Source: Agelaius tricolor
Taxonomy: Eukaryota > Chordata > Aves > Passeriformes > Icteridae
Assembly (NCBI GenBank): GCA_023055355.1
Contig: JALJCS010000001.1
Span: 102,533,381 to 102,597,380 of the forward strand
Direction: 5' to 3'
DNA length: 64,000 bases
In this document: positions 23,901 through 37,900 of the stretch, piece by piece
Layout of the letters: every line of letters begins with the position of its first letter
Numbering within the stretch: the first letter of the stretch is position 1
Program-made: the position numbers and the translations under genes
The notes under the pieces: model-generated
What the model saw: the letters and a program-made list of their open reading frames with translations, nothing else
Database searches by the model: none
What the model was told of the DNA's origin: nothing

Positions 23901-25124
23901 GGATGTTGTAACCATTAATGGGATGATCACCATAGAAGCATGATTGTGAGTCCTGGTAAAAAACACTTTTTGCAGAGCTTAATTGCATATACATATATGC
24001 ACATTCAAGCATATTCCTATTCTATAGTACATACAATCTAAAAATTTAATTGTTTGATTTGTTCTGTAAGACTAAGGAAGTATTAGGAACCTTGATCAAA
24101 TCTGAAAATAATGTGAAATTGGAACACAATTCACTGAAATAGTTAATAATCAGCCTGAGCAATAGGTCACAGAATGGGTGGTCTAAAAATTGTCTTTCTC
24201 ACCAAAGCCTTAATGAAAATACTGAACTAAATTAGGAAAAGTTTTATTTTTGTGGAATCTGTATACTTATACAGGTCACTATATACATATAAATATAATT
24301 GCAGTCATCTCAAATTTGAGATTTATTTTCAGCATAATTTTGGCAATTAATCTAAAGCCATGAAGAGAATGTCACATATAAAAATTGACTTATCTTACCT
24401 CTCTGAACTACTTTGGGAGTCCCTATTTTGAGACTATAAACTGGCTTAGAAAATTCTATATACTGGATAAGTATTTTCAGAGGGATGAAGTTATTTGAGT
24501 TGAAAATCCATAAAAAGAACATAGAATCTCCAGAAAGCATATCACTTCATCCACAGATTGATATAAAACAGATGGCTTTTGAGTTTATACATTACTTTAC
24601 TTTACTTTACACCTACCTTTTTTAGATATTGGTGGTGGGATCTACATGACCTCTTCTAGATAGCAAAGACTGGCACCCTGGTTAGTGTCCTTAGACTTCT
24701 CTTCCACCCAGGAAAGGTGCTTTCAAGGTGCAGTCCATTTCATCCTAAAGTTTTCTAAAACATTTCAGATATATTGTGCCCTAAACTACCTATTTCCATT
24801 TATGTAAGGAGGCCAGGGACAGTACTTCATGTGCTTGACTCTGTGTTGTGGAAGTTTCAAGTTAGGTGACATAGGCAAATGCCTGAAATTTCAATTCTTG
24901 CAACCTAAATACAAACAAAGAACTTAGTGTTGTTGGTTAATGAATATTTGTTCGTGCCCTCTTTGTTCAGATGGCATGTATGTAGTCAAGTAACTTCAAT
25001 GGGTCACTTGTACCATAAGAAGGAATCCCCAGTAATAAGAAGATGACAAGAAGCAAAATTTACGCTGTACTGCAAGAGGTTAATCTTTCTGGGATCAGAG
25101 AGGGAAGAAATACTAAAAATTTTA
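20988..25124. other. AT-rich non-coding DNA, no gene seen
   Basis: No gene or repeat family recognised in 4.1 kb. Minor structure: an 8-bp hairpin at 22796-22816 and (TTTAC)3 at 24596-24610. All ORFs are under 100 codons without domains. Confidence 0.55.
24596..24610. repeat. (TTTAC)3 short tandem repeat
   Basis: Three exact TTTAC units; the preceding bases add a partial fourth. Too short to be of much note. Confidence 0.9.
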
Positions 25125-25488
25125 ATAGTGTTGCTTCAATACCCCAAAGGATCATCCAAGTCTATGAGTATCTGAAGGGAAGGTGCCAGGAGGATGTTTC
25201 CAGGCTCTTGTCAGTGGTGCCAAGCAAGAGGCAATGGGCAGAAACTGAGGACAAGGAAATTCCATCTGAACATGGGGAGGAACTTATTTACTGTGCAGGT
25301 GACTGAGCCCTGGAACAGATTGCTCAGGGAGGCTGTGGAATCTCCCTTACAGGAGATACTCAAGAACCATCTGCAGTGCTGTGTCATGTGCTCTAGGGTG
25401 ATCCTGTCTGAGCAGGGAGGTGGGACCAGATGATCTGCTGTGGTACCTTCCAACCTGATCCATTCTGTCATTCCTTGACTACATGATA
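25125..25488 (+). mobile_element. CR1 LINE fragment, plus strand, with broken ORF end
   Basis: About 360 bp of the CR1 3' region. The frames preserve, in two pieces, the end of the CR1 reverse-transcriptase ORF. One frame reads YEYLKGRCQEDVSRLL (about 25160-25210) and the next reads EPWNRLLREAVESPL (about 25305-25350), so at least one frameshift separates them. It ends with GGTACCTTCCAACCTGATCC and an eroded octamer (CATTCTGTCATTCCTTGA). It is 5'-truncated and cannot move on its own. Confidence 0.9.
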
Positions 25489-28400
25489 AAATAATTGAAT
25501 CACTGTGGTCCTCCATAATCTGGGCCACAGCAAAATCTGGTGCTTTAATAAAGCTTTCAGTATTGCACAGACAAACGATTAAATTCAGTTTGTAGATGGA
25601 AAAGCTGTTTCTCTGTGCTGCTTGTCAAGGCTTCTCAGAACTGCCATTCTAAGTAGAATATAGCTAAAAGGAGAGTGTTAATTGAAATTATAGCTTTCAA
25701 TGCTTGAAAAATCCACAAATTCTACTGGTGTTTCAGAAAAGTAATGTAAGAAAGTATTTCTTTCAAAGGAAAGAAATACGGGTAAAAACAGGATTGAAGA
25801 AATAAATGCATGAAGAAAATGAAGAAATATTTTATTTTATTTTTAGGAGGATTTCTTGATGATCCTTCTCTCTTTATAAAAGCTTCTGTTTCTCTTTGCT
25901 TCTGTAATCTGCCTTGTTAGCAGAACATATGGTGACTATCTGACCCTGTACATGCAGTCAGGCAGAATCCAGGCACAGAACTAGTCACTGCACACTGAAA
26001 TGTTTCTGAAAATGATCATTTGATGTGACCATTTTTCTTCCAGGTCTCTGTTGCTGCTTTAACAGCCAATTTAGTAAAATGACCAAGGGTATATTGCTTT
26101 CTGTGTATTTATGTCTGCCCTTTTGTGCACTGTGTCCTAGGGCATGAAAGGGGTGTCAAACTGCCAAGGACTACAATACGTGCCCATTGTAGAAACACTG
26201 ACATCTCCTTAGCCCTTCCAGGGCCTGTTCAAGTACACAAGGACTATGACCTTGACCTTAATAAAGATACCATAATAACAAAAATTAAATAGAAATAGTA
26301 GGCTTTTCACATTCTGTGATTTCAACTCTTGCCCCTACCCACATCAACAAAGTCTGTTTGCTGTTAAAATCTTACTAATAAAAAATAAGTTTTTGAATAA
26401 TATATTATTAATATTCTTGGAAGATGAATTGAAATAGAAGTGAAGTTTTGAATTTAAAAAATTCACTGATTTTTCTTTTAAACATAGCTAAATTATTGCT
26501 TCCAGCTATGCTTGTACATAATTACTGTTTTTAGCAATAGCTGGACATGGTTTGGAGATTAATTGCAAAGACGAAACACAACAAGATGATTAAGAGTTTC
26601 CTTGTTTCCTATCATTCAAGACCTACTTTAGGTCATAAAATATTTTCTTGCTGTTCTTTTTCTGCAGTCCCTTGATGGCAACTGTACCCTGGATTTCAGT
26701 GGGTTACACTGTCGGCCTTAGTCCCATATTATAACAAAGAGATGTTTTCTAACTGAGAGATATCATGTTGGCATCTTCACTCTGTGCTCACAAAATTGTC
26801 CCATTTCCTTTTCCCTAACACATTGAAGATGGGAAGACAAATCTTGTATTTATAGATGACACACAAAATACTCTGCATCTTTTCTTGTGGTTCTGTTTTG
26901 ATGGGAAAAGCCTTTTCTTAGGCCTTTGCGCAAAAAGGAAACTTGTGGTTCTGTTTTGATGGGAAAAACCTTTTCTTAGGCCTTTGCACAAAAAGGAAAC
27001 CAGTATGTCTGTGTTCTGCCTCACTATTCAACTGTCTAATGCCATTCAAAAGTCCTGTAGTTTACAAAGGCAGGAAAAGGCTTGTGTATCTTGAAGCTGT
27101 TCATACCAATTCCTTTTTTATGGTATCTTTAATCTAATCTAAGTAGGAGTCCTTTCTTCTCCCTCCAAGAAGAGCCACTGGCATGTGCAGGTGACAGCAC
27201 AGCAGCAACCAGTGTTGGCATAAACCCTGAGGATTCAAAAGACCTACCTTTGCTATGAGTAAAGTCAGACAGCTGCCAGTGGCTTCAGGTTTAGAGGCTT
27301 GATCCACTGCCCACTGAGTCCGCAAAGATTTTTCCCAGTTTATATCATTATGTGCTGCAAACACTTTAAATGAAGGTGATTTTTTTTCTTATTTGTAGCA
27401 TTAATAATACAGAAATAGATTTCAGTACCTTTTACCTCCTCTTCAGTCATGTTCCACTAAGCCAATGACCCATTTTTAACTATAAATCTAAATAAACTAC
27501 TGAGATAAAAATGGTGTTATGAATAATCCTTTGGGAGTAAGAACACCCCCTTCATTCTTTCCTTCCCTCCTTTCTTTTTTTCTTCCTACCACAGGCCCCC
27601 ATAATGTAATTTAAAAAAAAATTAGATCATCTTCAGGTCACCTACCTGTATGTTAACTGTGTCATTTTTTATTGCAGACATGCACATGCTTTGTTCTGCC
27701 TTGGCCTTCAAAATTTTTTTGCTGGTTTTGCTTTTGTGGCGATTATGGTGTTGTTTCTCCTTTGCTTTGCATAGTCTTAATTACATTATTTGGGCTCTTT
27801 GAAAAAGCATGCAAGAAAAATGTCATTACTTTAGAGTGACTTTTCTCAAGTGAATCAACAGTATCAGATAAAATAAAGGAAAATGCTTGCAAGGCACTGG
27901 TCAAAGAGAATGAGCCTATTTATGTTAAATAAAGTTTGAAAAAAACTTCTGAATTATCCCCCTTGTATTGTTTGTTGAGTGCAATCACAGATTATATCTG
28001 ATCAAGCAAATAATAACATGATCCAAATTTTACCCAAAATAAACATAAAGTGGATATTTTCCCCTCTGTATCTGTAAATAATAAATGCCTTAAAGTTTGT
28101 ACACAGTAAATAAATCAGAAGTTTAGGGCAGAGTTCAATTCTTCTTTCGCATCATTTTTACAGCTGCAATGACTTCAGTGAAATTTCTGTGGAGCTAAGA
28201 TTCACTGATGAGAATTAAGCTTCTTGGTCTGATGCAATGAGTGTGAATTACAGCCATTTCACCGAGGCAATTTCATTAGTGATTAAAAAGCATACAGAAA
28301 GCAGATATATGGGGCATGAGGGATAATAACGGGAAGTTTTGGAATTAATCCAAGGAGGAAAATGCTCGAACTTTATAAATTTTAAAGGTATTTTGGTTCT

Positions 28401-29624
28401 TTCTCCACCTTTCTGCCAGTGAGTCTTTACCTGCATTCCCATTTGTGATGGAGCAAGTATTTAATATGGTCTTTGGTGGGCAGATAATGATCTGTTGAAA
28501 CTGACCAGCTTTAAATGGAGAAGTTTAATTTGCATCACCCTATTAACCTTGTACCCCATGAGCCTAAGTGAATACGAGATGGCTGAAGAAAGGAATGGTG
28601 GTGCAGGAGTAGAAATATGAGTCAGTGACTTATACTATACCATTGAAACTCTTCGTAAAACTACACAACCCTTAGGGCTTCATGAGACTGAAGTTTGATT
28701 AGGCACCTTCTGTTGGCAGTAGAGAAGGACTTCCCCTGACCCAGAGCCTGATTTACCCACCCTGATTTGCCTTCGCTAGGTTTTTGTTGAGCAGAAGAAA
28801 AACCCAAAACATTTAGCTTGCTCCAAAAAGAAAATTTATGGCTGTAGTCTGCAGTGCAAAGGGGCATGTCTCCTCTCACACACTAGCATAACACTCAGCC
28901 TTTCAGAAAGATTCCCAGCCTCACTTTTCCACTGAATAACATCATCAGTGCTATGATGTCTGCCCAAAATGTGCATCAGTGGGTTTTTGGGGTGAGCCTG
29001 GAAATGGAGAGAGTAGTGAACCCACCGTGGTATGTCAAATTAACGAGTATCCCAGGAGGTGAACAGAAAATGCACAGGTAATAATGAACAACATGTACCT
29101 TGCTTGTGTTTCTGACAACTGCAGTTTCAGTTTAATTATTCATATGAATACTTTGCTGGATTACTGCTGTTGTTAACGTGCGCTTGCATATTTTATAAAA
29201 GTGATGACCTGGAAGTACTCAGTCTGACAGGCAGGGCAGCAAGCTGAGCTGCTTTTTTAAAGAGAGGACAGAGAAGTGAAAGCAGAAACATCCTCCTTTG
29301 TTACCTCAGCATGGCAGTACTGTTCCTCCCCAGATCCCTGTGCAGATCAAGGACTTCAGTATGTAGGAAAAAAAACCTTCCCACTACATAAAGTGCATAC
29401 CCATGGAGCTACTGTCATTGCTTAACCATTCTACATGTCAGAGAAAAATTGTTGCATGTGGAGATATTGTCAGTGACCTGTAGAGAGCCCATGCAGCTGA
29501 TCCTATTTTGTACTGTGGAACTGCAACCTCTATTTTTGTTTGTGTCAGGGCAGTCTGTGACCTTAAGCAAAGGCACTTTGTTATGGTTTTACCTCCTTGC
29601 TAAACTGTCTGTGCTGATATTCCA
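25489..29624. other. AT-rich non-coding DNA, no gene seen
   Basis: No gene recognised. Contains the 58-bp tandem duplication at 26884-26999 and a pyrimidine-rich stretch at about 27545-27592. A TAATTA-type homeodomain-like motif occurs near 27777-27790, but such short words are common in AT-rich DNA. Confidence 0.55.
26884..26999. repeat. 58-bp tandem duplication, two copies
   Basis: Units 26884-26941 and 26942-26999 are head-to-tail copies that differ at two positions (AAAAG versus AAAAA, and TTTGCG versus TTTGCA). Both begin CTTGTGGTTCTG and end AAAAAGGAAA. The near identity points to a recent event. Confidence 0.95.
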
Positions 29625-29760
29625 GACAGATGTTTGCCTAACCTATTCTTAAAGACCTCCAGTAGTGGAGAATCCACAATATCCCCAGACAATCTATTTC
29701 ATTGCTTCATTATCATTACTACCAGAAACTTTCCTAAATGGCATTTTTATCATAATTGCT
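29625..29760 (-). mobile_element. Old, diverged CR1-like LINE fragment, minus strand
   Basis: GATGTTTGCCTAACC, CTTAAAGACCTCCAG, GGAGAATCCACAATATCCCC and AACTTTCCTAAATGGC appear in the order and spacing of the antisense CR1/L3-type 3' region. That region has a TCCAGTGATGGAG-like word, then CCACAACCTCC-like and TTTCCTAATGTCC-like words. The match is much weaker than in the other CR1 copies, so this is probably an ancient amniote-wide relative. The right side may extend to about 29870 with further loss of similarity. Confidence 0.6.
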
Positions 29761-32700
29761 TGTTGTTACCAGTAACTGATTTCCAGGATGCCAGATGTGT
29801 AAATAAAAGGGACTTTTCCTTCATAAGTCCTCCATTTTCACTTTTCAACAGATTTAAATAAACAGCCTGTATTTGAGGAAAAGATCATTCTAGATAATGT
29901 TTAACTCTCTGCTCTAGCCAGGACAATTATCTTCCACCAATTCAATGTCCTGTGCAACTGAAACAGTGCAGAATAGCCAGAAATTGGCTGTGAAAATCAT
30001 CATAGAAATCTTGGTGGAAAATGTTCTGATATTTAATATATGAAAATTTTTATAAGGATGTAAAAATATTTTCAGACCATCAGCCTTTCCTTCATTTTGA
30101 CATGATAAAACAGAATTTAATTTTCCAATAAACAGAGTGCATCACCAAGTTTGGAGCTCCTATTAATAAATGAGTGTTTTCAGTGTATTTGAATTTCATC
30201 AAGGAAAACAGAATCAGAATACTCATTACTTTGCACAGATAAAAATGTACCCAAGTCCAAATTGGGTATAGAATGCTATTATTCTGATTAAGTAATATTT
30301 GTGTTTTGCATCAATGTAATTACCTACAGGAGTAAAGTAGTAAGAAACCAAACCCACTAGAGATCTGTCCTAGGTGCAGTTTCATTTGATGAAGTCCAGC
30401 TATGAAACCTTGCGAATTTCTCCAGATCTGGAAAAAATTTGCAAGAGTAAGCTCTGTGGGCATCCTTTAATTCTAAAGCTTAATGGAGCCAGCATTGAAT
30501 GTAGGCTGGTGAATTATGTTGATGCTTAATTTACAGGTTATCAAACCAGTCTAAAACATGTATGCACCAGAAAGGCACAGTATAGTAAAAAAGCAAAATA
30601 GATTAAACAAAAAATGAAGAAAGTTCATAAAATTACCATATCCGGACCTCTTATGCCATACCTGTAATGATGCTCATATTCAAAAGGTCATACAAAGTCT
30701 ACAATCTCTACATGAAAGCTGATTCTTGGAGCAGTGGGGTCCCTGTGGACAATGTGAAGTACAAATAGATTCAGATTAGACAGATTCCTAATTTCTGATA
30801 TGACTAGTTGTTATCAAGTAGAGTGTGCTTTGATCTCAAATATAGAATTAAGCAACAGCAATGAATAAAATCTCAAATTATTGCTGATCTTTATTCCTAG
30901 TAGTAATTTTAAAGAGTAGAACAGTTTTAGGGTCAAGTCATCCCATCAAAAGAATTCAAAAATATTGCTATAGCAATGTAATCCCAAGGAGGGCTACAAT
31001 ACACTAACAATCACAACAAGTTACTAAGACAAAGAAAATTGCAAATGTAGATATGTATGCTGGACAGAAAGGCTGAGTAACCTGTCTCAGGGACTGTAGG
31101 GGATGCACACTCCAACAGTGCAGCTGACATTTTTCTTCCATGTTCCAAAAGTATCAGTTTTGCAAAATAATCTAAAAATAGAATGAAAGAGTTTTGCAAA
31201 AGGAAGCCTAAGCAATTGAAAATCAAAATAGAAAAAGAAAACATAATAAAAGCTGAAATGTGCTGTATCATACTGCAATTCATGCATTACCTTTCCAGCA
31301 GTACTTCAAATAACAGATTTCTTGACAATGGTGTAGGCCAATTAACTTTTCATGGTTTGTGACACAGTAAGTACTGTAGCTCCAGTGGTGTTACATGATT
31401 ATTTTATGTAACATATTTAAGGTTTTTGAATGGTCTTGTACTGAAAGCTAGAGAATCCATGAAATAAATTTGAAGGATGAAAGGAAAGGTCTCTTTACAC
31501 AAGTTTTTTTCCCTTTTAAAAGGAAGGGAAGCTGCAAGGAGGACGAAAATGTCTCCACTCACTTTGGATGGGAATTTTCCTTCTGGCTGAGTCACTGGTG
31601 AGTGTATGTCCATTTCTCCTGGCTCTGTAGCACCCCTGCCAAACTGCTCCTGATACACTTTTGGACAAGCAGAACTCAGTTGACACTGTTTGCCCTTTCC
31701 TATATATGCTGATCTTCTGTACCATAAGTATCTGGAGACAAATATAGTATTTGCTGTTAGTTGACTACTTCTGGTTTAGTAATAGTCCCTTTTATCATGT
31801 ACAACCACAGAATTATGATTTTATATTATGACCTTCCTACTAAACTTTTCTGAGAGATTCAAAAGTGTTATGCCACATAAACATACAAAATTAGTTAAGT
31901 TTTATTGCATTTTTAAGAAGAGACACATGCAGAGATTAAGGCCAGGATTATTAAGAGGATTCACCCATTGTGGGTGTTTCAAGCTTGGCACAAATAAACA
32001 CTTGGCTGAAATAGAAACATTGGTAAGCATTTCTGATAAGCTTGATCTTAGTGACTCCTTAAAAGGCCAGACAGTGATTCAGAAGAAGATCTCAGAATGG
32101 ACTTAGGAAACCTGAACCCTCAATTCTGTCGTCTAACCACATGGAAAAGAACTATAGCACATAGAACAAAGTCAAAAAACAAATCAGTGTGACAGATCTG
32201 TACTTGTTCAAAGGAACTTTTATATTTGATCTGGGTTTAGCTTATCTATATATGTGGAGGCACAAAGGAAAAGAAGATTGACAAACCTTGAAGTTAAAAG
32301 TAATAGCTTCTGATGCTCTTGATCACCTTCTGCACCAGAAACTCTCAAGAAATGTATGGTTGCACTGCTGCAGCATACTGCCAAGGTGACCATCTGTCAG
32401 TTAGCTTCCAGGGAATCTACAGAAATTCTCTTCTAAATCAAGATTATTATTTCATTTTTAAAACCGGAGAAGGAAGCTCTTTATAAACACTTTAATTTAC
32501 CTGATGACTTTATGGGCTAAATTGTTAATAGGATAAGAATTCTCAGTAATAAGTAAATAATGTCAATTCTCATCAGATACAAGGATACAAGCTCATGCAG
32601 ATATTGAATGATGAGGGTAAAAGCTATAATGGAAACTTGAATCAAATTTATTAGCAGATGTTCAGTGGTGCAGAAGAATTATACATGAATAATAAAGTGG

Positions 32701-34359
32701 AATGCTAGCTGAGAGCTCTCGATTTCCCACTTTTCCCAGGAAGTACCTTTTAATGGAGGTCTTTTCCCAGAAGCTTTACATTGTGCTGAATTATAATTAA
32801 GCCATATTGAGAAAACATTCGAGTGGCAATGATTTACAAATGGTGAAATTATTTTGGGCTTAGCTTAGGGGTTTACTGACTAGAATGATTTCTCTGTTAT
32901 GACCATATGTCTGTCAAGAAACTTGATTCAAATGTGAAAACTACTGGGATTTTTGAGACAGTTAAAGAAAAAAAGAAATTGAAGATGTTTTCTGCAGTTC
33001 TATTCTTATTTAGTAAATGAAACATTTTGCAGTTGTCAAAAATCAAGAAACAAAAGTTCATAACAAATATAAGTGCATGAACCTGTAAAACATTTACCAT
33101 GCCTGCTTGTCACAGGCAAGGACACTTTGTTTCATGACCTGTTTACCCATCTAGAAGTGATAACTAGTGGCATGGACTGAAAGAGCAGGAAGACACACAC
33201 TTTGACCTTCCCTAAAGGTATCTCCATTGCTATGGTCTCCTGCCATGAAATTGAACAGTGATTTCTTTCTGTCTCTGAGACAAACTACACTTCATCAAAA
33301 CAATCTTTATTTTGAGCAGCAACATGACACTGTACCCTTCTGGTCAGGGAGCTTAATTCATCACCCAAAAAGGTATCCTGAGAAGTGCATAAATGGATAC
33401 TGATATCCTAAAGGCTAAGGGACTGAGTATGACAGATGGGAATGAAGAATAATGAAAGGAAATCTAAAGATGTTGTTTCTTTCTTTGTGAAATTTTATGG
33501 TTGTTATCATAGGTATCTACAGGATCCAAGGTGACCCAATATCTTTGTATAGGGAAAGATTTGAAGGTCAGCAGATTTAGTCACCTAACATAGACATATC
33601 AAACTTAAAAGGTGATGTTTTGACAGTTAAATCTCACTCTCCCCTTATTATGTAACGCATTGAACTTGATACTGAAGGCAAAGGAAATATTTAGCTAAAC
33701 TAGAAGATTAATTTTTTTGCAAGGTTCTTCTTTGTGATCTTCCAGCCTAGATGCTCATGCAACTGCCCAGTGCAACTGCCCATTAGCCAAAGTAAAGGAA
33801 ATTTTTTCTTTTCTGTTTCCAATGTGTTGCATCCATTGTTAAGTCTACTGCTGAGAACAGGCACGGGCTCTACACCTTGACTTCATTGGTTGTAAATCCA
33901 GAAGTATGCTGAACATGCTAACAGTGCACTTACAAAGGATATTCTGATACATTTTGAGGCCTGCTGTACCTGAAGCCTGATGATGCTTGTCAGAGGGCAT
34001 ATTTCTAAAGTGCCTCAATTGGATTCAAACTAGACTTATTCTCCTTAAATTTGCTTTATTACAGGGGCATCTCAGGGCAAATCAGTACAAATAATAATCT
34101 TTAATATCTCACACTGGTGATCTTTACCATTGACAGTGGATACTGACTGAACCATCAGATAAATTATTCAGACAAAATGAATACCAGAAGATTCATATTC
34201 TTTAAGTCTGCCTTTACAATTGTTGGCAGGAAAGGGTAAAAACTGGAAGATAAGAAGAGGAGGAGGGAACTGATTTGCTCAAAGTGACCTTTAGCTGGGA
34301 ATTCTAAAAATGTTGGTGTGGGAAAACTCTTATGCCTACTGTTGTTCATCCTCTGCCTT
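29761..34359. other. AT-rich non-coding DNA, no gene seen
   Basis: No gene or repeat family recognised in 4.6 kb. A 13-bp direct repeat (TGCAACTGCCCA word twice) lies at about 33759-33783. ORFs of 60-92 codons are present on both strands with no domains. Confidence 0.55.
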
Positions 34360-34915
34360 TGTACTAGCTTGATAATAAACTCGTGTGAGATTCCAATCCA
34401 GAATTACGATTTAACAGGAAAATTAAGATAAAGGCAGAAAAAAAAGCTCTGTCTGGCTTAACCTGACAGAGTCAGGATACAACTTGAGATTCTGTTCATC
34501 AGGGGGGTGGTAGCAGTCTGATTAAATGGTGGCTGCAGACCTCTTGAAGTGGTATATGTGGTTCTCTTGAAGCAGTGATCTTGTAGAAGGGTCTGGTCTT
34601 CCTCTGAAGGTCCAGTGCTGGTTATACGGCTCTTCTCCTCTGGGAATCCAGTGGATAAGGGTGCTCATGGTGTTCCAAATCTCACATTATATCCAGGTAG
34701 GAATGCTTTGTTCCTCCCCCTGGGTGGAGCATCTCATAATAGTATGATGTAATTTTATCAGTCGTGCAGTGAGAATCCATGGCCCATTAACAGAAGATAT
34801 CCCCTGGAGTTATCAGGGACGAGTCCTGACGGAAATAAGGAATACTGCCCCACCTGTTTTTAACACCATATGAAGATGGTGATAGAAAAAATACTTTTGG
34901 TTATATCTTGCATTG
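34360..34915 (+). mobile_element. LTR (solo), probably ERVL-like, about 555 bp, plus strand
   Basis: Starts TGTACTAGCTTGAT, which aligns with TGTTCTGGTTTGAA at the start of the copy at 17408. The shared order of words continues through GAGATTCC, GTCAGGATACAA, GGTGGCTGCAG (34528-34538), TGTGGTTCTCTTGAAGCAGT and GATCTTGTAGAAGG. Beyond the point where the other copy is truncated, this one continues with a GC-richer block and AT-rich end to about 34915. No target-site duplication could be identified with confidence, and no internal region is present. The right boundary is approximate. Confidence 0.65.
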
Positions 34916-37900
34916 TTAAGAGAGCCTGTTTTGAAAAGTAGAATTCCTGTGGAGAGGTCGTGAGCTCTGACAGACCTGCCCAAAGCTTTTTGCATAGTGA
35001 GGCGGGCAGTGAGCCACACCCAAGCCTCCTCCTACTGTGTGCTAGGATGAATTGAGCTGCATGGAGCCTGAGCTCCCATGTGTCTCTTATGCCCAACGTT
35101 GTTAGGGAGGTAATGAAATAAATCAGCTGTGTTTTGATGGTTGCCCTTAGTTACTTGTGTGTGTTTATTCAGACAAGTTAATTTGCAGTATATAATCACA
35201 CCATTTTTTAGCTTCCTTTGTAAAGATATATTCAAAATTCATAGTCTGTAACAGGCAACTTAACTGGAAAAGCTTAGAACAAAAAAAATGCTAAAGAAAA
35301 CTTGTCTTCAGTATCGCATTTCTAGCTCACACAAATGTGATAAGGTGGTCTGAAATGCATACATTACAAAAGATTGTTACACATTCCCAGTTTCTACTTT
35401 TATATATCTTTATGTTGCCATAGCACATCATATCTCTTGTGCAAACCCTCTATCTGTTGGGAAATGTATGTGTGCAGACTCTTGACTCTCACAGTAAAAG
35501 TCCTGCCTAGCAGTAGATTCATATCAGAATATTGGAAATCACTGCATTTCCAGTTAATTGGCAAAACCTAGTCTTTATAATATCTGAATTCAGAGAATTG
35601 TAGAGAAACAGTTCTGATAAGGACTTTGAATGCCTATCCTCTTGCCTTACAAAGACCAATTATGTCTATAGGATTTGTCTGTGATAATTCTCAAATATGA
35701 GGGCAGTATTGTTTGGTCTTGATTAAGGTGTACTCCCAACTGGAATACATGAGTCCTAAGACTGAAGGATATGGCTATGCATTAATCTCATAAAAAACTT
35801 TGACCCTTAAAAATGTGATTTCTATTCCGATGATTTTACTTTACTTAGCATCACACTGACATTTCACTACTATTTTATAGTTTTTATATATTTATTGCTT
35901 TGTACTTTTATTATGCTACATTTCTGTGGGAGGCTGTTTTTTTTCTACATTGCTAACTATAGGTATGTTATGTGCTGCAACTTTATTGATTTGGCTTTTG
36001 AAAAATATCTGCAATAAATATGCCTTACTTTTAAAAAGGTTCTTATTAATTAAATTTTTAGTGGGTAGGCAATGAAATTTACTGCTCAGAATTGATGGAC
36101 AACAAATCCAAACACAGGTAGATGGATTCATCAAGTTACTATTAAATGGAAAAGCAAAGCACATGGCTAAAGGTCAAAGTATGAATAGTACCATGGATAA
36201 GAGGCTGCAGTGGTCACATTGAAGGAAAGCAGTTCCATATTCAGAATCATATTTAAGACTTGTAGAATTATTTCTGGCTGGTTTTAGTTATCTCTAAATT
36301 GCTTCTTGGGGTTCAGAAGCAGGTCCTATGCAGCAGAAGCTCTTCTAGTGCAATAGTCATTCTTAGAAATAAAATTAATTTATTTTTACTTTAAATAAAT
36401 AAACAATGTCACCAGAGATTAAACTCATACGAAACATCTGTCTGGAAATGTTAGAAGCACAATTAGGTAAGCCAAAACTAGAAAGTCAATGGACCTAACT
36501 AATCTGAAATTCTGTACAGCTGTTTGCAGTGCTTGTAGTATCAGATTTGGACAGAACATATCACACGGAAACTGAAGACTACAGTCCTGCTTACTTCCTC
36601 CTTGAATTGGAGGTATTGAAGGGCAAGTCAGGGTACAGAAATAATATGTATAGCTAGAATGGTACATCTTTAAAGCAAATTTCCATTAAGTTCTCTTCTT
36701 GGAATAGGACACAGATTTCATTTAGACCTCTTGCTTTCTGTTGCTGCTCTAGTCGTGTAAAGTTTACTTCCTTTTGGTACACTGATTTACGTCTTTAGAG
36801 TGGGGTATGACGTAACTCTCCTCAGCTGTCTAGAAATTAGGGATGGGTCATACAGCTGGGTATATAGTGATGAGTATCCCACCTGAGTGCCCCCTGTCTG
36901 CAATCTCTCTTACATCCTGTGTAGTATCTTTAAGCAGTGTGCAAATTTCCACAATGCTTTAGGAGTCACAGTGGCATCTCACATTTTTTGGTTTAAGCAA
37001 CTTATTAATTCTATCCCTTCATGGCCAGCCTAAAAGAGGTGTTGAACTCTGTCATTGAAAGGAAGAATAGATACTTGTAGAATCAGTAAGTAAATTAATC
37101 ATTCTTTGGAAATGCCATTGCCTCTGATTGACTACACAGAATAGACAATTTTTAGAAGGCTAAAGTAAAACAAGATGAATGTCTGTCTTGGAGACAAAGG
37201 CATTAATGAAATAACATTTACAAATGGAGATGCATGATAAGGTGTTTGTTGTCTACAGAACAAACAGGTCTCTGCATTATCCTCTACATGAAGAGCAATT
37301 ACATTCGTTTTTGTAATTTAAGGTTCTGTGTGACAAAAGTTTAGTATTCACACTAAACTAAAAAAGAGAATTCCAGGTCATTCTCTGAGAAGAGCATTTC
37401 AGTTTTTCAAGCTGAAGAGTCGTGGATCTGAACTTCTAAACCTGGGGAAGGAATGTAATGTAATGTAGTGCATCTTCTGCTCCCTGGATAAGTATCTTAA
37501 TTATTAAATATTATATGGTATTCAATAACATTTTAAATGCAGTTACTCACCAGTCAGTTTGTCTGATTTTTTTTTTAGTTAAAAAACCTACTCCTCATTT
37601 GTCAGAGGCCCAATCTGATAATGTGTCTTATCACTATACCAGTTTAAAGGTGGGACTAAGCTTGACCCTTATACCCGGCCTCATCACTCCAGCAGAAGCC
37701 TGAGGACCTCTCTGTGAATTGTGTGGAGGTTGCATGGCAGTGGCATTACTTTCCAGGATTGCTTATTTGCAGACTATTTTCTTGACAGGGCATAAGGGTA
37801 CAGCCCCCTACTTCCGATTGCCAGCTATAGATTTAACTCTCCTTTTCCTCATTCCCCCAGTGTAGAACAGAGCAGCAGAGGAAGGAAGAACAGTAGCCAA

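Noticed and set aside
29137..29150. 14-bp AT-rich palindrome
   Set aside because: Palindromes of this length are expected several times by chance in AT-rich DNA of this size.
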